Source: Microbacterium schleiferi (GTDB taxonomy: Bacteria > Actinomycetota > Actinomycetes > Actinomycetales > Microbacteriaceae). From it: a stretch of 64,000 nt of DNA. The notes under the pieces are model-generated. The model had not been told where the DNA came from. It ran no database searches and saw nothing but the letters and a program-made list of their open reading frames with translations. Of this stretch, positions 1 through 7,798 are shown piece after piece (within the stretch, counting starts at the first letter, position 1; the number at the start of each line of letters is the position of its first letter). Made by a program: the position numbers and the translations under genes. The stretch lies in contig NZ_JAJGNI010000003.1 of assembly GCF_020781975.1 (NCBI RefSeq), positions 124,001 to 188,000 of the forward strand. Reading direction: 5' to 3'.

Positions 1-1
1 G

Positions 2-721
2 CGCCGGCTGCGCTCGAGCGGATGGGAGGTCGTCGCTGTCGCGCGACGCGCCGAGCGCCTGGTGGCGCTGCAGGCGGAGACTGGTGCCGTCGCGTTCGCG
101 GCGGATCTCACGACGGATGCCGACATCGACGCTCTGACGCAGTTCCTCGCCGGCTCCGGCGCCGTGCACGCCCTTGCGCACATCGCCGGCGGAGCTCGTG
201 GCACCGACCGTGTCGAGGACGGCGAGGCGTCGGACTGGCAATGGATGTACGACGTCAACGTCCTGGCGGTGCAGCGGCTGACACGGGCACTGCTGCCGCA
301 GTTGCGCCAGAGCGCGGCATCTGACTCTCACGCCGACCTCCTCTTCGTGACCTCTACCGCCGCGCAGGTGGCCTACCCCGGAGGCGGCGGGTACAACGCC
401 GCCAAGGCAGCCGAGTCGATGCTTGTCAGCGCCCTGCGCCTCGAGCTGAACGGCGAGCCGCTGCGCGTCGTCGAGATCGCCCCCGGAATGGTCTACACCG
501 AGGAGTTCACGCTGAACCGCGTCGGCGGTGACCGCGAGCGGGCTGCGGCAGTGTACGAGGGCGTGCAGCATCCGTTGACTGCGGAGGATGTCGCTGACGT
601 CATCGGCTACGCCCTGGAGGCGCCGGGCCACGTGAATCTCGACCTCGTCACCATGCGTCCCGTTGCCCAGTCGGCGCAGCACCTGCTGGCCCGCGGTCCG
701 CTCCGGCCCCGCCTCTCGTAG
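2..721 (+). CDS. SDR-family oxidoreductase, 5' end outside the window
   Basis: The open frame runs from the first bases of the window, so the N-terminus, including the glycine-rich nucleotide-binding turn, is missing. The visible part starts within beta-2 (GWEVVAVARR), continues through a DLTTDAD segment and AGG, and carries the SDR active site: a Ser in the VTSTAAQ strand and YNAAK with Tyr at codon 392 and Lys at codon 404. The LEIAPGMV-like segment (VVEIAPGMVYTEEF) is the usual post-active-site PG motif. About 239 residues are visible, close to the normal classical SDR length. Substrate cannot be predicted. An internal ATG-like start at 62 would cut into the fold, so I do not use it. Confidence 0.85.
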   Translation, partial: RRLRSSGWEVVAVARRAERLVALQAETGAVAFAADLTTDADIDALTQFLAGSGAVHALAHIAGGARGTDRVEDGEASDWQWMYDVNVLAVQRLTRALLPQLRQSAASDSHADLLFVTSTAAQVAYPGGGGYNAAKAAESMLVSALRLELNGEPLRVVEIAPGMVYTEEFTLNRVGGDRERAAAVYEGVQHPLTAEDVADVIGYALEAPGHVNLDLVTMRPVAQSAQHLLARGPLRPRLS

Positions 722-850
722 CCCGACCGCTCGCCCTGCACCACCGGTCACGAGTGTGCGGTCGTTGTGTGCGGATGCTGCGCATTTATGTGCCGCAGTT
801 GCGCACAATAGCAGCACACATGTGAGACTGCGCCGCGCTCGGGTGAGCGG
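722..850. other. Convergent intergenic region with GTTGCGCAC-type repeats
   Basis: This tail-to-tail gap lies between the SDR gene (plus) and the MFS gene (minus). It is locally richer in A/T and contains related short words, GTGTGCGGATGCTGCGCA, GCCGCAGTTGCGCACAAT and AGCAGCACACATGTG. A weak hairpin (CTGCG...CGCAG) can be drawn, but no strong intrinsic terminator. The words resemble those in the convergent gap near 41.1 kb. Confidence 0.4.
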
Positions 851-2359
851 TCAGGTCATCTGGGAGCTGCCCCGGGTCGCGTCGAGTTGACTCGTATCGG
901 TGTCGGCGAAGGCCACCTTCGGAACGAACAGCAACAGCAGGGCCGCGAGGAACCCGCCGCCGGCGCAGATCGCCCAGACGGCGAGATAGCCGCCGAGGGA
1001 TGCTGCGGTCTCGCTGGCAACTGCTCCGGCGCCTGCAGCCAGCAGCACCCCGAACACGGCTGACGCGAAGGCGCCGCCCACAGTCTTGGTGGTGTTGGTG
1101 AGCGCCGACGCGATCCCGGTCTGTCCGCGGGGCGCCGCAGCTGCCGCAGCAGCCGGAAGCGCCCCGACCAGGGCTCCGGAGCCGAGGCCCGCGACCATGA
1201 GGTTCAGCAGGACCTGCCACAGCTCGAGGTGGAACGGCAGGAACAGCGTGTAGCCGATGCCGACCAGAAGCGAGGCGCCGATCAGGATGAGTCGCGGGTT
1301 GGCGCGCCGGGACAGGATGGCGAAGATGATGGCGCCGATGATGAGGGAGAGCAGGTAGACGCCGATGACGTAGGAGCGCTGCGAGGCAGACAGTCCAAGA
1401 CCGTAACCGAGGGAGGAATCGGTGCCCGCGTATGTCGACAGCGGCCCCTGGGCGCCGAGCAGGCTGATTCCCACGAGGAAGGCCGTCGTCTGCACCGGCC
1501 ACATCTCGGGACGGCGCAGGACGCGGATGTCGATAGCGGGGTCGTCCTGGCGCAGTTCAAACTTCACGAACCAGACGAAGACGGCGAGTCCTGCGGCGAA
1601 GAGTGCCACTACCCACCACCACGCGTTCTCGCCCAGATCCAGCTGCGGGATCATGCGCATGTAGACGAGGGCGCCGGTGACCAGCAGCAGGCCCCAGGTC
1701 AGCAGCACGAACCCCCACGTGTCCAGGCGCCGGCCGGGCGTCGGCTCGGACTCGGGAACGCCGAGCCAGATGACACCGGCAATGAGGGTGACCGCGATCG
1801 CGGGGATCATCATCGTGACGGTGAGATCGCCGCCGGTGGCTTCGAAGATCGCTCCTGCGGCCAAGGCGCCGGCTATCGCACCGGCCTGCAACCCGACGAC
1901 CAGGAGCCCGGCTGCGCGTCGAGTGGAAGAGACACCCCGGTTCTGGCGGCGACCGCGCTCGAAGATGAGCGCGACCTCGAGGGGCAGCCAGACGACGTAG
2001 AACCCCTGCAACGCCCAGGCGATCAGGAACGTCCAGAAGTCTCCCGCGAACACGAGCCACCAACTGGCAGCGGCGGTCAGGATCGACGAGATCAGCAGGA
2101 TGCGCTTGTGCCCGTACATGTCGCCGAGCTTCGCGAGAATCGGAACGACGATCGCAGACAGCAACAGCTGGGCTGCCTCGAACCAGTTCACGTCCGAGTC
2201 ATGGATGCCGAGGTCGATGACGATGTCGCTGAAGAGCGGAACGTAGTAGCCCTGGATGATGCCGCTGACGAATTCGACGAGGATGAACCAGCCGATCAGC
2301 CCTGCAGTGATTCCCAGGCCCGTTCCGCGCAACCGGTCGAGGGCGGATGCGGCGGGCAT
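851..2359 (-). CDS. MFS transporter (DHA2-like drug/solute exporter)
   Basis: A 502-residue integral membrane protein. Hydrophobic segments from about residue 15 onward suggest 12 to 14 transmembrane helices. The loop motif LGDMYGHKR (about residues 78-86) matches MFS motif A between TM2 and TM3. A later motif-C-like stretch (GLLVVGLQAGAIAGALAAG) suggests an antiporter. The frame stays open far upstream, but that part overlaps the phosphoribosyltransferase and ung on the other strand and is not membrane-like, so I start at the ATG reading MPAASALDR. A TATTCT hexamer just upstream would give a nearly leaderless mRNA. Substrate unknown. It is divergent from the phosphoribosyltransferase gene. 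Confidence 0.85.
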   Translation of the reverse strand: MPAASALDRLRGTGLGITAGLIGWFILVEFVSGIIQGYYVPLFSDIVIDLGIHDSDVNWFEAAQLLLSAIVVPILAKLGDMYGHKRILLISSILTAAASWWLVFAGDFWTFLIAWALQGFYVVWLPLEVALIFERGRRQNRGVSSTRRAAGLLVVGLQAGAIAGALAAGAIFEATGGDLTVTMMIPAIAVTLIAGVIWLGVPESEPTPGRRLDTWGFVLLTWGLLLVTGALVYMRMIPQLDLGENAWWWVVALFAAGLAVFVWFVKFELRQDDPAIDIRVLRRPEMWPVQTTAFLVGISLLGAQGPLSTYAGTDSSLGYGLGLSASQRSYVIGVYLLSLIIGAIIFAILSRRANPRLILIGASLLVGIGYTLFLPFHLELWQVLLNLMVAGLGSGALVGALPAAAAAAAPRGQTGIASALTNTTKTVGGAFASAVFGVLLAAGAGAVASETAASLGGYLAVWAICAGGGFLAALLLLFVPKVAFADTDTSQLDATRGSSQMT

Positions 2360-2366
2360 GCCCGCG

Positions 2367-2394
2367 AGAATAGCACCGCGGCCGCGCCTAGTCT
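2367..2394. promoter_or_regulatory. Divergent -10-like elements for MFS and phosphoribosyltransferase genes
   Basis: TAGTCT (2389-2394, plus) precedes the GTG start at 2423. TATTCT, read on the minus strand (2372 to 2367), precedes the MFS ATG at 2359 by only about 7 nt. Clear -35 boxes are not visible, which is common in actinobacteria. Prediction by eye only. Confidence 0.35.
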
Positions 2395-2422
2395 GGTGCG
2401 GGGGCAACCGAGAGGAGAACCG

Positions 2423-2923
2423 GTGACGACCGAGCGGGAAACGTTGACGTGGCAGGGGTTCGGAGATGCGACGCGCGAGCTCTCCCGCACGATCGTGGCT
2501 GACGGGTTCATGCCCGACGTGGTAGTCGCCATCGCCCGCGGCGGGCTCCTGCCTGCCGGTGCCATCGCCTACGGCCTGGGAATCAAGAACTGCGGGGCGA
2601 TCAACGTCGAGTTCTACACCGGCATCGGCACTGTGCTCCCCGATCCCGAGCTTCTGCCTCCCGAGATGGATATGGCCTACCTCGATGGCCGGCGCGTCCT
2701 GCTCGTGGATGACGTCGCCGACAGTGGGCGCACGCTCGACCTCGCGGTGCGCCTCCTGATCGATCGAGGCGCGATTGTGCGCAGCGTCGTCATCTACACG
2801 AAGCCGACGACGATCATCCGTCCGGACTGGTCCTGGAAAGACACCGACCTGTGGATCGATTTCCCGTGGTCGTGGCAGGGGTCGGTCATCGAGCAGGATG
2901 CCGCGGTGAGGGAATCGGCCTGA
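2423..2923 (+). CDS. Phosphoribosyltransferase-family protein
   Basis: A 166-residue type I phosphoribosyltransferase. The PRPP-binding loop is VLLVDDVADSGRTL (hydrophobics, two Asp, then D-S-G-R-T). An upstream IARGGLLPAG segment matches the PPi-binding loop of hypoxanthine/xanthine-type PRTases. I chose the GTG at 2423 because GGAG lies just upstream (2413-2416) and the protein then begins directly before the fold; longer versions run through the MFS gene. The C-terminal part (DLWIDFPWSWQ) resembles the xanthine/guanine PRTase-like group found in actinobacteria. It lies 3 nt before ung, so the two are probably co-transcribed. A purine-salvage role is plausible, but the base is not established. 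Confidence 0.85.
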   Translation: MTTERETLTWQGFGDATRELSRTIVADGFMPDVVVAIARGGLLPAGAIAYGLGIKNCGAINVEFYTGIGTVLPDPELLPPEMDMAYLDGRRVLLVDDVADSGRTLDLAVRLLIDRGAIVRSVVIYTKPTTIIRPDWSWKDTDLWIDFPWSWQGSVIEQDAAVRESA

Positions 2924-2926
2924 CCC

Positions 2927-3625
2927 ATGGCGATGTCTCTGCCAGAGCTCGCCGACGCGGGTCTGATCGACAGTGGCTGGGCCGATGCGCTCTCCCCGGT
3001 CGCCGATCAGATCGCGGGCATCGGGGAGCGCCTGCGGGCCGAGGTCGCGGCGGGGCGGCGCTACCTGCCGGCAGGAGATCGGGTCCTTCGCGCCTTCGCC
3101 CGGCCGCTGGCGGACGTGCGGGTCCTCATCGTGGGGCAGGATCCGTACCCGACGCCGGGTCATCCCATCGGTCTCTCGTTCGCTGTCGACGCCCACGTCA
3201 GGCCCGTGCCCCGAAGCCTCGCGAACATCTACCGAGAGCTCGACGACGACCTCGGCATCCGGCCTGCTTCCCACGGCGATCTGTCGGCCTGGAGCGATCA
3301 GGGCGTCATGCTGCTGAACCGCGTCCTCACGGTGTCGCCGGGCGCTCCCGGCTCGCACCGTGGCTGGGGGTGGGAGGCTGTCACGGAGCACGCGATTCGC
3401 ACGCTGGCAGCACGCGACCACCCCCTTGTCGCCATCCTGTGGGGGAGGGATGCCGCGGGCCTGCGCTCGCTGCTGGGATCGACTCCGATCATCGAGTCGC
3501 CGCATCCCTCGCCCCTGTCTGCAAGCCGCGGATTCTTCGGATCGCGACCCTTTTCCCGTGCCAACGAGCTGCTCGAGCAGCAGGGCGCGGATCCGATCGA
3601 CTGGCGCGTGGAACCGTCGGCGTAG
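2927..3625 (+). CDS. ung: Uracil-DNA glycosylase (family 1)
   Basis: Removes uracil from DNA to start base-excision repair. The 232-residue length is normal. The catalytic water-activating loop reads GQDPYP at residues 70-75, followed by [10 protein letters not shown]. The DNA minor-groove loop HPSPLS is at about 193-198, followed by [15 protein letters not shown], which is typical of Ung. A second ATG two codons downstream (MSLPELAD) is an equally possible start. The gene is 3 nt after the phosphoribosyltransferase gene. Its stop codon overlaps a TAGGCT hexamer that probably drives the next gene. Confidence 0.95.
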   Translation: MAMSLPELADAGLIDSGWADALSPVADQIAGIGERLRAEVAAGRRYLPAGDRVLRAFARPLADVRVLIVGQDPYPTPGHPIGLSFAVDAHVRPVPRSLANIYRELDDDLGIRPASHGDLSAWSDQGVMLLNRVLTVSPGAPGSHRGWGWEAVTEHAIRTLAARDHPLVAILWGRDAAGLRSLLGSTPIIESPHPSPLSASRGFFGSRPFSRANELLEQQGADPIDWRVEPSA

Positions 3626-3628
3626 GCT
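3623..3628 (+). promoter_or_regulatory. -10-like hexamer TAGGCT before the GNAT gene
   Basis: TAGGCT includes the ung stop codon and ends 6 nt before the ATG at 3635. If used, transcription would start at or next to the ATG, giving a leaderless mRNA. Confidence 0.35.
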
Positions 3629-3634
3629 GATCTC

Positions 3635-4273
3635 ATGCTGGAAGAGGAATACGAGAAGAAGCGGCGGCTTCCCTTCCATCTGCGACGGCGGCCGGAGCCC
3701 GAAGGGCCGTTCAGCTACGTCATCCGTGCCGCGGAGGAACGCGACATTCCCGACATTCGGGAGATCTACAACTACTACGTGCGCAACTCCGTCGTGACCT
3801 TCGATGAGAAAGTGTGGTCGATCGCCCAGTGGCGCGAGAAGTTCGCGTTTCTGCGCAAACTTGACCTGCCCTTCCTGGTGGCACAGTCACCGTCAGGCCA
3901 GATCCTGGGGTACGCGCTCGTCCAGCCTTGGGCAGGGAAGTCGGCTTATCGCTACACCGTGGAGAATTCCATCTACCTCGGTCAGGCAGCTGCTGGAAAG
4001 GGGCTCGGGCGGGCCCTGCTCGAGGCGCTCATCGAGGCCTGTCAGCGGAAGGGTATTCGCGAGATCGTCGCAGTCATCAGCGACAAAGGCGCTGAGGCGT
4101 CAGTGGCACTCCACGAGCGGCTGGGCTTCACGGAAGTCGGCCGAATGGGCCGCGTCGGCTTCAAGTTCGGGCGGTGGCTGGGAACGATCTACCTCCAGAA
4201 GTCGCTCAAGCCGGTGAAGAAGGGGCTCTTCCGTCGCGGCGGTCCTCCGCGGGAGTCTCGCCCGGGGGAGTGA
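3635..4273 (+). CDS. GNAT-family N-acetyltransferase (phosphinothricin-acetyltransferase-like)
   Basis: A 212-residue protein. A basic N-terminal tail of about 30 residues (EEEYEKKRRLPFHLRRRPE) precedes the GNAT domain. The domain begins YVIRAAEERDIPDIREIYNYYV, a start characteristic of the Pat/YncA group. The acetyl-CoA loop is AAGKGLGRALLEALIEA, and the C-terminal part reads ASVALHERLGFTEVGRMGRVGFKFGRWLGT, again Pat-like. Acetylation of an amino-group substrate such as an amino-acid analogue is the family expectation; the actual substrate is unknown. The last 68 nt overlap the convergent ABC ATPase gene. Confidence 0.85.
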   Translation: MLEEEYEKKRRLPFHLRRRPEPEGPFSYVIRAAEERDIPDIREIYNYYVRNSVVTFDEKVWSIAQWREKFAFLRKLDLPFLVAQSPSGQILGYALVQPWAGKSAYRYTVENSIYLGQAAAGKGLGRALLEALIEACQRKGIREIVAVISDKGAEASVALHERLGFTEVGRMGRVGFKFGRWLGTIYLQKSLKPVKKGLFRRGGPPRESRPGE

Positions 4274-5054
4274 TCGAGGGGATCGCCGCCAGGAGCGCCC
4301 GCGTGTAGTCAGCCTCCGGTGCGCGCAAGACGCGGGAGGTCTCGCCCCGCTCCACGATCCGTCCGTCCTTCATGACCACCACCCGATCGCACAGGTTCTG
4401 CACGACTCCGATGTCGTGGGAGACCATGATGATCGTCATCCCCTCGTCCTGTCTGAGTCGGTCGAACAGACCAAGGATCTGGGCTCTCACCGTGACATCG
4501 AGCGCCGACAGCGGCTCGTCACCGACGAGCAGGCGGGGGCGGTGCACGATCGCTCGCGCGAGAGCGATTCGTTGACGCTGACCCCCAGAGAACTCGCGCG
4601 GGAACCTGTCGGCCGCCGCGGCATCCAGACCTACCTGTGTGAGGACCTCCCGCACCCGCGCTCGCCGGTCCCCGGTGACGCCAAGCGCCCACAGCGGTTC
4701 GCCGACGATGCGCCCCACGCTCATACGAGGATCGAGCGAGGCGTAGGGGTCCTGAAAGACGATGCCGGTCTCCCGACGAAGCCACCGCAGCGATCTCGCC
4801 GATGACGACGCGTCTACCTCGCGGCCGTCGATGTGGACCGAACCTGAGGTCGGTCTGTCCAGGCCGAGGAGGAGCCGGACAAGGGTGGATTTGCCCGACC
4901 CGGACTCGCCAATGACGCCAAGGGCGTGTCCTTCTTCGAGCGTGAGGTCGACAGCATCCAGCGCCGTTGTGACAGCGGGCTTCGCGAAAAGCCGCGTGGA
5001 CGGGGTGCGGTGACGTCGGGTGAGACCCTCGGCGCGGACGAACTCGGTGCTCAT
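4206..5054 (-). CDS. Oligopeptide/dipeptide ABC transporter ATPase (OppF/DppF-like)
   Basis: One of the two ATPases of the peptide-type importer encoded from 9310 down to 4206. It has 282 residues: Walker A GESGSGKS at 49-56, Q-loop FQDPYASLDPRMSV, signature FSGGQRQR around 155-162, Walker B LLVGDEPLSALDV around 175. The ATG overlaps the stop of the preceding ATPase gene (ATGA), which fixes the start; the frame also runs open further upstream inside that gene. It is the last gene of the operon. Its Pro/Asp-rich C-terminal tail is encoded in DNA shared with the end of the convergent GNAT gene. Confidence 0.92.
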   Translation of the reverse strand: MSTEFVRAEGLTRRHRTPSTRLFAKPAVTTALDAVDLTLEEGHALGVIGESGSGKSTLVRLLLGLDRPTSGSVHIDGREVDASSSARSLRWLRRETGIVFQDPYASLDPRMSVGRIVGEPLWALGVTGDRRARVREVLTQVGLDAAAADRFPREFSGGQRQRIALARAIVHRPRLLVGDEPLSALDVTVRAQILGLFDRLRQDEGMTIIMVSHDIGVVQNLCDRVVVMKDGRIVERGETSRVLRAPEADYTRALLAAIPSITPPGETPAEDRRDGRAPSSPA

Positions 5055-5842
5055 GCGTCGCTGCCCTCGCCCCGCCACAGCGTCGCGGTAGCGTCCCTGA
5101 GCAGTCCCTGGGTGACAGTCGCGCGGGGCTCGCTGAGCAGGCGGGAAACCTCGCCGGCCTCGACGACGCGACCGCGCTCGAGTACCACCGCCTGGGTCGC
5201 GATCTGCGCGAGCACTGCAAGGTCGTGAGTAATGAACAGCAGCGACATGTCCTCGTCGGCGGTGAGGCCGCGCAACAGATCGAGGATCTCGGCCTGCACT
5301 GTCGCATCGAGCGCCGTCGTCGGTTCGTCGGCGATGAGCAGCCGGGGCCTGCATGCGAGTGCCATGGCGATAGCCACGCGCTGGCGCTGGCCCCCGGAGA
5401 GCTGGTGCGGATAGCGCTTGATGATGGCCTCGGGCTCGGGCAGCATCACGCGAGCGGCCTCGGCGATGGCACGCTCCCGAAGCTCGCGGCCTCGCAAGCG
5501 CTCGTGGATGCGAACCGACTCTGCGATCTGACGTCCGACTGTCCGGACAGGATTGAGAGCTGTCAGGGGATCTTGGAACACGATTCCGATCTCGTCGCCC
5601 CGGAGCTTGGCGAGAGCCCGCTCCTCAAGGCCGAGGATCTCCTGTCCCTGCCACCTGACGCTTCCCGACGCCGTCGCACCTTCGGGCAAGAGGCCCATGA
5701 TCGCGAGCGCCGTCAGGGACTTGCCTGATCCGGATTCACCGATGAGTCCCACAGCGCCGCCGTTAGGGATCCCGAACGAGACACCGTCGACGACGCGCTC
5801 GCCGCCGATCTCGACGGTGAGGCCCTGCACTTCGAGGCTCAT
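5051..5842 (-). CDS. Oligopeptide/dipeptide ABC transporter ATPase (OppD/DppD-like)
   Basis: Energises the importer together with the downstream ATPase. It has 263 residues: Walker A GESGSGKS at 35-42, Q-loop VFQDPLTALNPVRTVG, signature LSGGQRQR near 148, Walker B LLIADEPTTALD near 168. It is somewhat shorter than typical OppD (about 320-330), lacking most of the C-terminal extension that carries the peptide-transporter Cys cluster. Both ends overlap neighbours by ATGA, so translation is coupled to the permease before it and the ATPase after it. Confidence 0.92.
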   Translation of the reverse strand: MSLEVQGLTVEIGGERVVDGVSFGIPNGGAVGLIGESGSGKSLTALAIMGLLPEGATASGSVRWQGQEILGLEERALAKLRGDEIGIVFQDPLTALNPVRTVGRQIAESVRIHERLRGRELRERAIAEAARVMLPEPEAIIKRYPHQLSGGQRQRVAIAMALACRPRLLIADEPTTALDATVQAEILDLLRGLTADEDMSLLFITHDLAVLAQIATQAVVLERGRVVEAGEVSRLLSEPRATVTQGLLRDATATLWRGEGSDA

Positions 5843-6768
5843 GAGACCACCTCGGGCATATGCGTGCGCGACGCACGCGCTGCGCCGGTCCTGGAGACCA
5901 GAGTCGGGTCGGATGCCTCTCGGATGCCATCGCCGAGCAGGTTCAGCCCGAGCACCGTCACCGTGATCGCCAGCCCCGGCCAGAGAACGGCGAGCGGGTA
6001 CACGGTGAGGTAGTCCTGGAGATCCTGAAGCAGGACTCCCCAGGAGGGCTCGGTCACTGGAGCACCGAACCCGAGGTACGACAACCCGGCTTCGGCGAGC
6101 ACAGCGACTGCCATCGCCCACGACAGCTGCACGATGAACACCGGTGCGACGTTCGGGAGGAGGTGGCGCCACAGATTCTGCGTCGGGCTGAGGCCGGCCG
6201 CAGTTCCTGCGAGCACGAAATCGCTGTGCAGGACGCGTCGCAGCTCGGGTCGCGTGACGCGGGCGATGTTGACGCCGAAGCCGATTCCCACCGACCAGAT
6301 CACGACCCACAGCGACCCGCCCCACACGGCGGAGATCATCATGGCCACGAGCAGCACGGGGAACGCCACAAGGATGTCGATGAGGACCGCCACCGATTCG
6401 CGAACCCAGCGCGTGGTGAGAGCGCCAAGGCTCGCCAGGGCGATTCCGAGCACTGTGGCCACGACCGCCGACCCGGCTGCCACCCAGAGCGTCGTCCCTG
6501 CGCCGGCCATCACGAGGCTCAGGATGTCGCGCCCCGCGCCATCCGTACCGAGCAGGTGCGGCCAGCTGGGCGGAAGCCAGCGGTCTTGCACGTTGACCTG
6601 CTGCGGATCGAACGGTGTCCATATCCAGGCGATCAGAGCCACCAGGATGATTCCCACGACAACGCAGATCCCGAAGCGTCCCGTCGGCACCGCCCATACG
6701 CGACCGAGCCACCGCGCCCGAGTCGGTTGCTGGGGTGTGCGGCGATCGCCATCTGGAGGGGGAGTCAC
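5839..6768 (-). CDS. Peptide-type ABC transporter permease (DppC/OppC-like)
   Basis: A 309-residue inner-membrane permease. After a hydrophilic N-terminal tail of about 30 residues, the first helix (RFGICVVVGIILVALIAWIW) and the periplasmic motif HLLGTDGAGRDILSLVMAGA are classic for DppC/OppC. The cytoplasmic coupling (EAA) region reads AEAGLSYLGFGAPVTEPSWG. The ATG overlaps the stop of the upstream permease gene. It forms the membrane heterodimer with the DppB-like protein. Confidence 0.92.
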   Translation of the reverse strand: MTPPPDGDRRTPQQPTRARWLGRVWAVPTGRFGICVVVGIILVALIAWIWTPFDPQQVNVQDRWLPPSWPHLLGTDGAGRDILSLVMAGAGTTLWVAAGSAVVATVLGIALASLGALTTRWVRESVAVLIDILVAFPVLLVAMMISAVWGGSLWVVIWSVGIGFGVNIARVTRPELRRVLHSDFVLAGTAAGLSPTQNLWRHLLPNVAPVFIVQLSWAMAVAVLAEAGLSYLGFGAPVTEPSWGVLLQDLQDYLTVYPLAVLWPGLAITVTVLGLNLLGDGIREASDPTLVSRTGAARASRTHMPEVVS

Positions 6769-7715
6769 GACGCCTCCCGTTGCCTGGGATCGAGAATCCG
6801 GTGGAGCAGGTCGACGAAGAATCCCACGATCAGTACGAAGCCCGTGAGGGCCAGCAACTCGCCCTGCACCTTGGGTAGATCACGTGCGCCAACATCGTCA
6901 ACCAGCATGCGGCCGATGCCGGGAAGGGAGAAGAGCTGCTCGATGATGACTGCGCCCACGATGATTCCGGCGACCTGGAGCCCGAGGACCGTGATGACCG
7001 ACAAACCGACGTTCGGCAGGCCGTGCCGGATGAGCGCCGTGGTGCGGGTCAGCCCCTTGGCAGCTGCTGTGCGTACGTAATCCTGTCCGACGGCTTGGAG
7101 CGTCGCACTGCGCACGAAGCGAAGCAGCATGGCGCCTTCCACGATCCCGATCGTGACAGCGGGGAGGATCAGCGAGCGCACCGCGGCGGCCGGGTCGTCC
7201 CATCCGTTGCGCGGGAACCCCTGCGCCGGCAGCCACCCCAGCCATACGGCGAAGACGACGACAAGCATCATGCCGGCCCACACCACCGGCACAGCCGCGA
7301 CGGTCTGCGCGCTGACACTCATGATGGTGCCGCGGCGGTGGCCGCGCCAGATCGCGGAGGCCACACCGAGCGGAACGCTGAAGAGAACCGCGATGGACAG
7401 CGAAAGGATGCCGAGGGGCACCGTGACCTGAGCCTTCTCGGCGAGTTCTTCTGCCACCGGGGTGCCGGTCAGTAGCGACGCGCCAAGGTCTCCCCGAAGG
7501 ACCCCGCCCACCCAGTCGAGATACTGCGCGATCAACGGCTTGTTCAGCCCGAGCTGCTCCCGGATGCCCTCGATCTGCGCAGGCGTGCTGTTTGTGCCCG
7601 CGATCAGCTGGGCTACGTCTCCGGGAAGAACACGAAGCGTCACGAAGATGATCGCGCTTGCCACGGCGAGCCCCACCGCGAGCAGCCCGAGCCGGGTCAC
7701 GACGTACCGGGTCAC
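6765..7715 (-). CDS. Peptide-type ABC transporter permease (DppB/OppB-like)
   Basis: A 316-residue permease. The N-terminus YVVTRLGLLAVGLAVASAIIFV, the LPGDVAQLIAG segment and IREQLGLNKPLIAQYLDW are hallmark features of the first permease of nickel/peptide importers. The coupling region reads TAAAKGLTRTTALIRHGLPN. It is the second gene of the operon, 83 nt after the binding-protein gene. That gap contains a strong GC hairpin that may lower permease expression relative to the binding protein. Confidence 0.92.
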   Translation of the reverse strand: MTRYVVTRLGLLAVGLAVASAIIFVTLRVLPGDVAQLIAGTNSTPAQIEGIREQLGLNKPLIAQYLDWVGGVLRGDLGASLLTGTPVAEELAEKAQVTVPLGILSLSIAVLFSVPLGVASAIWRGHRRGTIMSVSAQTVAAVPVVWAGMMLVVVFAVWLGWLPAQGFPRNGWDDPAAAVRSLILPAVTIGIVEGAMLLRFVRSATLQAVGQDYVRTAAAKGLTRTTALIRHGLPNVGLSVITVLGLQVAGIIVGAVIIEQLFSLPGIGRMLVDDVGARDLPKVQGELLALTGFVLIVGFFVDLLHRILDPRQREAS

Positions 7716-7740
7716 GGGTCGCTCCGGATGAGCGACACCG

Positions 7741-7765
7741 CCCGCGCCGCCGGGGCGGGCGCGGG
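7741..7765 (-). terminator. GC-rich intra-operon hairpin after the binding-protein gene
   Basis: CCCGCGCCGCC pairs with GGCGGGCGCGGG (one bulge) around a very short loop. There is no T-tract, so it is more likely an mRNA-stabilising or attenuating structure between the binding-protein gene and the permease gene than a full terminator. Confidence 0.4.
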
Positions 7766-7798
7766 CCGACGCATCACGATGACCCCGTCAGTCTCGCC

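Noticed and set aside
1229..2923. Long open frame extending the phosphoribosyltransferase upstream to 1229
   Set aside because: The extension is the reverse side of the MFS gene, is full of low-complexity Asp/Glu/Gln/Arg, and a GTG with a good ribosome-binding site starts exactly at the recognisable fold.
2360..3679. Minus-strand N-terminal extension of the MFS frame
   Set aside because: It mirrors the phosphoribosyltransferase and ung genes and is hydrophilic and Arg/Asp-rich, unlike an MFS N-terminus.
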